Program-made: the position numbers and the translations under genes | Shown: in pieces, positions 1 to 4,776 of the stretch | Layout of the letters: each line of letters begins with the position of its first letter | Position numbering within the stretch: position 1 is the stretch's first letter | The notes under the pieces: model-generated | The model's database searches: none | Told to the model about the DNA's origin: nothing | Seen by the model: only the letters and a program-made list of their open reading frames with translations | From: Singulisphaera sp. GP187 | Lineage (GTDB): Bacteria > Planctomycetota > Phycisphaerae > Phycisphaerales > SM1A02 | Reading direction: 5' to 3' | Length of the DNA: 5,633 nucleotides | Assembly (NCBI GenBank): GCA_945896765.1 | Contig: CAMDEL010000114.1 | Span: 1 to 5,633, forward strand

Positions 1-130
1 GTTCTCGCTGTTTTTCTGGCAATCGACCACACAGAATTGCGATATAAACCACATTGTCGATGCCCAGAACGATCTCCAAACCGCTGAGCGTGACAAACGC
101 GATGAGGTTGTCGAAGGTGAAGAGTTCCAC
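1..130 (-). CDS. TerC-family integral membrane protein, N-terminal part (runs off the left edge)
   Basis: Only the first 43 codons lie in the window. The reverse-strand translation begins VELFTFDNLIAF and contains EIVLGIDNVVYIAIL followed by GRLPEKQR. The EIVLGIDN stretch is the hallmark of the first membrane helix of TerC/Alx-type proteins, in which acidic residues inside the helix are linked to metal ion handling; the family is tied to tellurite resistance and manganese export. The start is taken as GTG at 130-128, because the next in-frame codons upstream hold no better start and soon reach a stop, and the family normally begins just before this helix. No clear Shine-Dalgarno sequence precedes it. 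The gene is divergent from the DUF1573 gene. Family assignment is firm; substrate and exact subfamily cannot be judged from this fragment. Confidence 0.85.
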   Translation of the reverse strand, partial: MELFTFDNLIAFVTLSGLEIVLGIDNVVYIAILCGRLPEKQRE

Positions 131-135
131 TGAGT

Positions 136-139
136 AGGA
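136..139 (+). promoter_or_regulatory. Ribosome binding site for the DUF1573 gene
   Basis: AGGA lies 8 bases before the ATG at 148 and supports that start. A second purine run, GGGGA at 150-154, lies 11 bases before the in-frame ATG at 166 and could serve a shorter form starting at Met7, which would be a more standard signal peptide start (MRSLLF). Confidence 0.5.
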
Positions 140-147
140 CGTACGAT

Positions 148-1272
148 ATGGGGACTATGACTTTGATGCGTTCGTTGCTATTCGTTTTGTTGATTCACTT
201 CTTTCCAGTGGGTATCAGCCCTGTCATTGCTTCTCCAGTTCCATTTTTGCAAACCCAACAGCAAACGACGCCTCCCGCTCCAGTTTCGATCGAGCCGCCA
301 ATGGTGAACTTTGGAAAAGTCAAGCCAGGATCAAAGCTTCCTGCGAAGTTTGTAATTCGCAATCTTGGTTTGCAACCGCTGACGATCAAGTCGGTGGTTC
401 CAAGTTGTAAATGCACTGATGTGAATATTCTTGCTGGAACAGTGATTGCTCCAAATGCATCCGTTGAATTGTTGGCGACGCTTGATGTCCCAGGAACTCC
501 TGGCGAAAAAGATGCGAAGGTCTTTCTGACCTTCGAGGGATATGGCGCTCCACAAATGGCGATGTTGAAAGCGGATGCAAGTCTGCCAATCCGCGTGACT
601 CCTGCATATATCGATGCGCTGAAGTCTGTCGTTGAAGGAACGATCGTTGTCGCAAGCGATGACGGCAAGCCGTTCCAGATACTCAGCGCAGGTGGAATCG
701 CTCCGCGATTTGTCGGATTCGATCCAGCGAAAGATGCGCCGAAAGATTCGTACACGTTGCGATGGAATGTGCCGAGTACAAGTTGCGAGACGATGCCACT
801 CTGGTGGATCGTCGAGAGTGATCGCGCTGATTGCCCTTTGGTCGCGATGCGTATTCGACATGAATGCACAGGATCGAAAGCGGATCCGACGAAGGCAGAT
901 CGATATTGGTTCATCCCAGAACCTCTCGCAGTTGCGGGACGATTGGGAACAGGGGAATCCATTGTGGTCCCTATGGTCATCGAGCATTACAACCCGAAAG
1001 AACGCGGCAAGATCATTCGCCCAGAATGGTCGCAGGTCAAGAGCGTTCGATCGCTTTCGCCGCAGATCACCGCGACACTTGAGGGACTTCGGCCTGGCAA
1101 CAAAGACGATATCGCAGTGTTGATTCGTATCGCGCCAGTCGCAGGTGTCACTGGAATTCTGTATGCGCCAGTCGAAATCGAAACCGCAACGGGTAAAGGT
1201 GTTTTTGCCGTTTCGATGCAGGCGTATGCGAAGAGCGAGAGCGTGAGCAAGAGCGGGAATAAAAAAGAGTGA
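148..1272 (+). CDS. Secreted DUF1573 domain protein
   Basis: A 374-residue exported protein. Residues 7-28 form a signal peptide: Arg8, a hydrophobic core LLFVLLIHFF, and a likely cleavage after Ala28 (VIA before SPV). A Gln/Pro/Thr-rich linker (about 35-45) follows, then a DUF1573 domain at about 50-132 with the typical opening VNFGKVKPGSK and the signature SCKC (Cys87, Cys89). DUF1573 has an immunoglobulin-like beta fold and is common in Planctomycetota and Bacteroidota; its molecular role is not established. The remaining 240 residues are beta-rich and include a segment near 164-180 (GKPFQILS) that resembles a second, divergent copy of such a domain. Cys213, Cys229 and Cys240 are further cysteines. 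The C-terminus is Lys/Ser-rich. The stop overlaps the next gene by 4 bases, suggesting cotranscription. Met4 or Met7 could be the true start. Family assignment is secure, function unknown. Confidence 0.88.
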   Translation: MGTMTLMRSLLFVLLIHFFPVGISPVIASPVPFLQTQQQTTPPAPVSIEPPMVNFGKVKPGSKLPAKFVIRNLGLQPLTIKSVVPSCKCTDVNILAGTVIAPNASVELLATLDVPGTPGEKDAKVFLTFEGYGAPQMAMLKADASLPIRVTPAYIDALKSVVEGTIVVASDDGKPFQILSAGGIAPRFVGFDPAKDAPKDSYTLRWNVPSTSCETMPLWWIVESDRADCPLVAMRIRHECTGSKADPTKADRYWFIPEPLAVAGRLGTGESIVVPMVIEHYNPKERGKIIRPEWSQVKSVRSLSPQITATLEGLRPGNKDDIAVLIRIAPVAGVTGILYAPVEIETATGKGVFAVSMQAYAKSESVSKSGNKKE

Positions 1273-2150
1273 CGGCACTTCCTGACTTAAACTTTCTTGA
1301 TGCTGATGCGATGATCGATTCGTTCGAGCGCGCAGCGGAGGCGATGGAGGCATCGCCGCTGCGCCGAGGGTCGACGGTGCATCTGCCTGCTCGTGGAAGA
1401 ATTTTGGCAACAGGCGATATTCACGATTTCCCTGGACATCTTGAAGCGATTGTGCGTTTAGCCGCGTTGGATGAATCGCCCGATCATCATGTCATGCTGC
1501 ACGAATTGATCCACGGAGAAACACTTGTTGGTGGTATGGATATCTCGTATCGCAACTTGGCGATCGTTGCTGAATTGGCAAGTCGATACCCGTTGCAAGT
1601 GCATCCTCTGCTTGCAAACCATGAATTGGCGCAGTGCCACCGCATGAGTGTCAGTAAGGGCGGTGGTGATCAAGTCGCGATGTTCGATGATGGACTGGAC
1701 TATGTCTTCAACGATCGTGCCGAAGAAGTTGCAACTGCGATCCGCGAATTTATTCTGGCAATGCCGCTGGTGCTTCGGGCCGAAAATGGATTGTGGTGTT
1801 CACATTCAGTTCCAGGGAGAATGGATTTTGACGATAGCGCATTCGAGCGTGCATTGGTTCTGGAGGATTATCAATCGCCCAGTGGAACTGCTTGGTGCAT
1901 GGTCTGGGGTCGACTGCAGGATCCAACGCATATTCAAGCTCTTTTGAAGCGATTTAATGCCAAACTGTTTGTCGTGGGTCACTGTCACGCGGAGATGGGA
2001 ATCGAAAGCCCAGTCGACGGACTTGTTGTGATCAATAGTGATCACGCGCGCGGCGTTGTTGTGAGCATCGAACTTTCAAAGCCATTGCCATCTGCGGATG
2101 AAATTGTGAAGTCTGCCATGCCGCTTGTTCTCTATCGTGCGTTGTCGTGA
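1269..2150 (+). CDS. Calcineurin-like metallophosphoesterase (PPP-like) with altered motif II
   Basis: A 293-residue, probably cytoplasmic, two-metal phosphoesterase. Conserved blocks appear in family order: motif I GDIHD (49-53), motif II position HVMLHELIHG (74-83), motif III ANHE (116-119, normally GNHE), SHSVPG (178-183) supplying a metal-ligand His, and GHCHAE (237-242) matching the final GHxH block. Motif II normally reads GDxxDRG; here it is HELIHG, so Glu79 replaces the metal-bridging Asp and the Asp-Arg pair is missing. Residues 1-40 form a less conserved N-terminal extension. The GTG start at 1269 overlaps the upstream stop in a GTGA junction, with GGGA at 1255-1258 as a possible ribosome binding site; ATG at codon 15 is an alternative. 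The substrate could be a phosphoprotein, a nucleotide or a dinucleotide, and the sequence does not decide. The fold is well supported; catalytic activity is likely but unproven. Confidence 0.82.
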   Translation: MTALPDLNFLDADAMIDSFERAAEAMEASPLRRGSTVHLPARGRILATGDIHDFPGHLEAIVRLAALDESPDHHVMLHELIHGETLVGGMDISYRNLAIVAELASRYPLQVHPLLANHELAQCHRMSVSKGGGDQVAMFDDGLDYVFNDRAEEVATAIREFILAMPLVLRAENGLWCSHSVPGRMDFDDSAFERALVLEDYQSPSGTAWCMVWGRLQDPTHIQALLKRFNAKLFVVGHCHAEMGIESPVDGLVVINSDHARGVVVSIELSKPLPSADEIVKSAMPLVLYRALS

Positions 2151-2869
2151 TGCACGGACTTCTTGCAATCGAATCCAGTCAGCGTGCAATCTCTGTCGCG
2201 ATTCGTTGTCGCGACGGATCGATCGTGCAGCGAAATCCAATCGGTGATCCGCGCGAGAAAGATCTCTTGTTGCCAGCGATCATTGCGCTGTGCGAAGATG
2301 CAAATATTGCTCGCGGCGATCTGCGCGCCATCGCCATTTCGACTGGGCCAGGAGGTTTCACTGGACTGCGTGTTGGAATTGCAACAGCAAAGGGAATGTG
2401 CGAGGCACTTTCGATTCCGGCGATTGATGTTCCATCCGCAATTGTCGCAGCGATGGGAGTGCGATCGCAGTGGTGGCCGCGCTCGCGCGAAGTTGTGGTT
2501 GCTCTGGCAGCAAAGGGCGATGAGTGTTGGATGACAACAATTGATGCAGACGAGGCGGGAGAACTTTCGGTGCGAAGTGCACAGTGGTCTCGGTGGAATG
2601 TCGAGAACGCGATTGGATTTGGGAGTGCGATGGTGTTGATCGCGGACGATCACTTGCCTGTGGAAATTCGCCAGCGCGCGATCGAAACGGGGATGACGAT
2701 CTTGCCGCCGACTTTTCAAGCGAGCGAATGTTTGGCAGTCGCAGAAGCGATGCTGCTTCGAGGCGAAGTGACCGATTCTGCGGGGTTGCGTGTGCGTTAT
2801 CCACGCGAGCCAGAAGCAGTCACCATTTGGCGCGCCCGATATCCAGATGGATTTACGCCGAAAAAGTGA
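2150..2869 (+). CDS. tsaB: tRNA threonylcarbamoyladenosine biosynthesis protein TsaB
   Basis: A 239-residue ASKHA-fold protein. TsaB is the non-catalytic partner that binds TsaD and, with TsaE, transfers threonylcarbamoyl from TC-AMP to A37 of ANN-decoding tRNAs in the cytoplasm. Diagnostic features are the N-terminal beta-strand HGLLAIESS (2-10), the core block STGPGGFTGLRVGIATAKG (64-82), which matches the family's GPGSFTGLRIG signature, and the C-terminal VRYPREPEAV, which corresponds to the usual YxR-E tail. Length fits the family. In the PREKDLLLP segment (34-42) the His found in E. coli TsaB (PREH) is replaced by Lys. The ATG at 2150 overlaps the upstream stop by one base (TGATG); GTG at 2147 just before it is also possible, giving one extra residue. 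No Shine-Dalgarno sequence is visible, so translation probably depends on coupling to the phosphoesterase gene. The tsaC, tsaD and tsaE genes are not in this window. Confidence 0.93.
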   Translation: MHGLLAIESSQRAISVAIRCRDGSIVQRNPIGDPREKDLLLPAIIALCEDANIARGDLRAIAISTGPGGFTGLRVGIATAKGMCEALSIPAIDVPSAIVAAMGVRSQWWPRSREVVVALAAKGDECWMTTIDADEAGELSVRSAQWSRWNVENAIGFGSAMVLIADDHLPVEIRQRAIETGMTILPPTFQASECLAVAEAMLLRGEVTDSAGLRVRYPREPEAVTIWRARYPDGFTPKK

Positions 2870-2879
2870 ATTGAAATCA

Positions 2880-2901
2880 AGATCTGCGCTAGATCTGCGC
2901 A
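2880..2901. repeat. Two 11-base tandem repeats that also form a small hairpin
   Basis: AGATCTGCGCT is followed at once by AGATCTGCGCA, differing only in the last base, and then by AGATGG, which begins like a third unit. The same bases contain an inverted repeat: TGCGC (2885-2889), a 7-base loop, and GCGCA (2897-2901). No T-run follows, so this does not look like an intrinsic terminator. It lies 11 bases after the tsaB stop. It may be a regulator binding site or an RNA structure in the 3' region of tsaB; the role is unknown. Confidence 0.6.
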
Positions 2902-2915
2902 AGATGGTTCAAGGC

Positions 2916-2950
2916 ACTCCTCAATTTGACCGATTGGTCAGCTGAGGAGT
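2916..2950 (+). promoter_or_regulatory. Nested hairpin that hides the ribosome binding site of the receiver/GAF gene
   Basis: ACTCCTCA (2916-2923) is exactly complementary to TGAGGAGT (2943-2950). Inside it TGACC (2927-2931) pairs with GGTCA (2936-2940) around a GATT tetraloop, leaving a small 3-by-2 internal loop. The 3' arm contains GAGGAG (2944-2949), a strong Shine-Dalgarno sequence 7 bases before the ATG at 2957, and all six of its bases are paired. Such a structure would reduce translation unless it is opened by temperature, a ligand, a protein or an approaching ribosome. On DNA, the inner TGACC-N4-GGTCA could instead be a dimeric regulator's operator. No U-tract follows, so a plain terminator is unlikely. 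The pairing is seen directly; the regulatory role is inferred. Confidence 0.6.
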
Positions 2951-2956
2951 CGATTT

Positions 2957-4114
2957 ATGAAACGTACGAACCAACTTCAGCGAGTCAAAGGACAAATCAA
3001 TGGACGCGCAAATGTTTTGCTTGTTGGGCAAATGCTTTGGCCAACGAGTTGCGATGCATCGGATGCGCTGCAAGTCACACTGAGCACTGCGCGCGTTGAC
3101 CGAGTTCAATCTGCAACTGATGCGATCAGTTGGATACGCGGTCGTTCGATTGACATGATCGTGATCGATCACGCAATGATCGGCGAACGGACTGCGCGGC
3201 TTGTGGCCACTTTGCGCGGGGCTTTTCCATCTGCTGGAATCTTTCTTGTTGGCGAACTTCCGTCGGCAACCATCGTTGCAGAATTTTTCAGAATGAATAT
3301 CACTGATTGGATCGACACCGAACATTGGGTAAACCAGTCATCGATCTCAAATCGAGTTGCGAGCGAGATCGAAAAGGCGATGATCGATCGCGTCAACCGC
3401 GAGCGATTGGTTGTCTTGGAAAATGCGTTCCGCCGATTGACGCAGGAACGAAAGTCCCTTGAGGAAAAACTTGGCGGGGCATGCGCAAATCTTGCAGGCG
3501 CAGAGGAGAGCGCGCGCGATCGAGAAGGAATCGCCTCAATGCAGACAGAATGTCGAATGCTCTTGGCACAAGAAAGTGAAGTTGAATCGATCGTCGAGTT
3601 GAGCACACAATATTTGATTGCGCGCGTTGGCCGGACCAACGCAGCAATTTTTCTGCAGGATCAAGGGCAATATCGTCTTGCGGGATATGTGCGCGATGAC
3701 CTTGCGCGCCGTGCTGCAGGTGGTTTAGTTGATCATCTGGCAAGTCTGTGGTGTGCGAGAATTGCCGCGCATTCTGGAGTAGTCCGATTCGGCCCAAGCG
3801 ATCCCTCCTCTGCAAGATTTGCGGAATTGGCAGGGGTTCTGCCTGGGAGATCTGTCTTTGCCTTCGCTTGCCCGAATTTGGATTCGACGACGGGTGGTCC
3901 AGTTGTGGTTCTCTTTCGTGATGGGCAACGACCATTCAGTAGCGATCTACAAAAGGTTGCGCTTGCAGTTGGTCCAGCATTCACAAGTGGCTTGGCGCGC
4001 GTGCGTCGCATTCTGACGCGTGCACAACCAGAGTGGCCGAAGGAATCGCCCGACAATTTGCCCGATATTTCACCAGGCAATTCGCCAGATATTTCGCCAG
4101 ACTCGGTTGATTAA
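2957..4114 (+). CDS. Receiver-like, coiled-coil and GAF-like domain signalling protein
   Basis: A 385-residue soluble protein with no signal peptide or membrane segment. Residues about 18-125 look like a response-regulator receiver fold: strand NVLLVG (19-24), strand DMIVIDHAM (66-74) with Asp71 in the phosphoacceptor position, strand GIFLVGE (94-100) and ITDWID (115-120). The acidic pair normally after the first strand is replaced by Gly24-Gln25, and no Lys sits at the usual KP site, so it is probably a pseudo-receiver. Residues about 133-192 are charged and heptad-like, a likely coiled coil. Residues about 195-350 resemble a GAF domain (helical ESEVESIVELSTQYL, then NAAIFLQDQGQYRLAGYV and PVVVLFRDG). 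The tail is a Pro/Asp/Ser repeat. No output domain is visible, so it may act as a sensor or scaffold. The ATG start is supported by GAGGAG at 2944-2949. The gene stands apart from tsaB by 87 bases and is convergent with psd. Confidence 0.7.
   Translation: MKRTNQLQRVKGQINGRANVLLVGQMLWPTSCDASDALQVTLSTARVDRVQSATDAISWIRGRSIDMIVIDHAMIGERTARLVATLRGAFPSAGIFLVGELPSATIVAEFFRMNITDWIDTEHWVNQSSISNRVASEIEKAMIDRVNRERLVVLENAFRRLTQERKSLEEKLGGACANLAGAEESARDREGIASMQTECRMLLAQESEVESIVELSTQYLIARVGRTNAAIFLQDQGQYRLAGYVRDDLARRAAGGLVDHLASLWCARIAAHSGVVRFGPSDPSSARFAELAGVLPGRSVFAFACPNLDSTTGGPVVVLFRDGQRPFSSDLQKVALAVGPAFTSGLARVRRILTRAQPEWPKESPDNLPDISPGNSPDISPDSVD
4046..4105 (+). repeat. Five 12-base units coding a tetrapeptide repeat
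   Basis: Residues 364-383 of the receiver/GAF protein read as five tetrapeptides: SPDN, LPDI, SPGN, SPDI, SPDS. The consensus is S-P-D-x. The DNA units are degenerate (TCGCCCGAC, TTGCCCGAT, TCGCCAGAT and similar), so the repeat is old or selected at the protein level. It forms an acidic, proline-rich, probably disordered tail that ends two residues before the stop. Confidence 0.7.
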
Positions 4115-4776
4115 GAAGCAATCGGCTGCGTTGGAAACGACGCAAGAATCGTGACGCCTCCGACAACTCGGTCGCCCTTCTTGACACGAATGACATTCGC
4201 GTCGCGTGTGGGAATAATCAGTTCGGTTGTTGATCCAAACTTGATCATTCCAAAGCGTTGCCCGCGATTGAAAGAATCTCCCTCGGAAATCGGGCAGACG
4301 ATTCGTCTTGCAATTGCGCCAGAGATTTGCTTGACTCCGATGCGATCTCCAGCAGTGTTCTTGATGATGATCAAATTGCTTTCGTTGACTTTCGCACTTT
4401 GCTCTGATCGAGCATCGAGGTATTGCCCAGGAGTGTGCTTCATCGAAACAACCGTCGATTCGCAAGGCATTCGATTGATGTGAACATCGAGAACGCTGAG
4501 AAAAATTCGCACGATGGTCGCGGGTCCGTTGGTTGCAGGATGATCTTCGACGGTCAGAACAGCAGAAACAACGCCATCCGCAGGGCTGACAAGATCCGCG
4601 GGATCATTGGTCGCAGGTTTGCGAAAGAGAGGATCTCGAAAAAACGCAGCGGCTGCAAACCAAAGAATGCCGACGACGATCATCACCCACCAAATAGGAC
4701 CAGTAAGAATAATAATTGCACACGCAACTGCGGTTGCTAAACCCCACTCGCGAAGACCGTATGAAGTAAGAATCAC
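4111..4776 (-). CDS. psd: Phosphatidylserine decarboxylase proenzyme (short, Psd-A-like)
   Basis: A 221-residue membrane-associated enzyme converting phosphatidylserine to phosphatidylethanolamine. The N-terminus TSYGLREWG leads into two close hydrophobic segments (about 13-25 and 28-46), then FFRDP. Family motifs follow: SPADGVV (64-70), DVHINRMPC (97-105) with the conserved His99, NESN (131-134), and FGST (180-183). The proenzyme cleaves itself between Gly181 and Ser182; Ser182 becomes the catalytic pyruvoyl group of the small alpha chain (182-221). The length of about 220 matches the short Psd type rather than the roughly 320-residue E. coli type. The GTG start at 4776 is chosen because it overlaps the upstream stop in a GTGA junction and the homologous region begins there. 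The reading frame stays open to an ATG at 4848, but that extension is Arg/Cys/His-rich and lies inside the upstream gene. No pssA is visible here. Confidence 0.92.
   Translation of the reverse strand: MILTSYGLREWGLATAVACAIIILTGPIWWVMIVVGILWFAAAAFFRDPLFRKPATNDPADLVSPADGVVSAVLTVEDHPATNGPATIVRIFLSVLDVHINRMPCESTVVSMKHTPGQYLDARSEQSAKVNESNLIIIKNTAGDRIGVKQISGAIARRIVCPISEGDSFNRGQRFGMIKFGSTTELIIPTRDANVIRVKKGDRVVGGVTILASFPTQPIAS

Noticed and set aside
331..1410. Long minus-strand open frame (359 codons) opposite the DUF1573 gene, plus another at 195-980
   Set aside because: The translations are rich in Arg, His, Ser, Cys and Trp with no recognisable motif, and they mirror the codons of a convincing plus-strand gene. 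Frequent CGA and TCG codons leave few stops on the opposite strand.
1500..1514. HELIH read as a zinc metallopeptidase HExxH motif
   Set aside because: It falls exactly at the motif II position of a calcineurin-like phosphoesterase whose other motifs are all present, so the match is most likely coincidental.
2461..2468. GCGATCGC, identical to the cyanobacterial HIP1 octamer
   Set aside because: I found only one exact copy, as expected from general CGATC enrichment, and the genes do not point to cyanobacteria.
2132..2902. Minus-strand open frame of 256 codons opposite tsaB
   Set aside because: It has the same skewed composition, no plausible domain, and covers a clear tsaB gene; it is a shadow frame.
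2916..2950. The hairpin as an intrinsic terminator for tsaB
   Set aside because: The bases after the stem are CGATTTATG, with no T-run, and the stem contains the ribosome binding site of the next gene. Weak termination cannot be excluded, but regulation of translation fits better.
2871..2956. Promoter -35 look-alikes TTGAAA (2871-2876) and TTGACC (2926-2931)
   Set aside because: Neither has an acceptable -10 hexamer 16-18 bases downstream; the best candidates match only about 3 of 6 bases.
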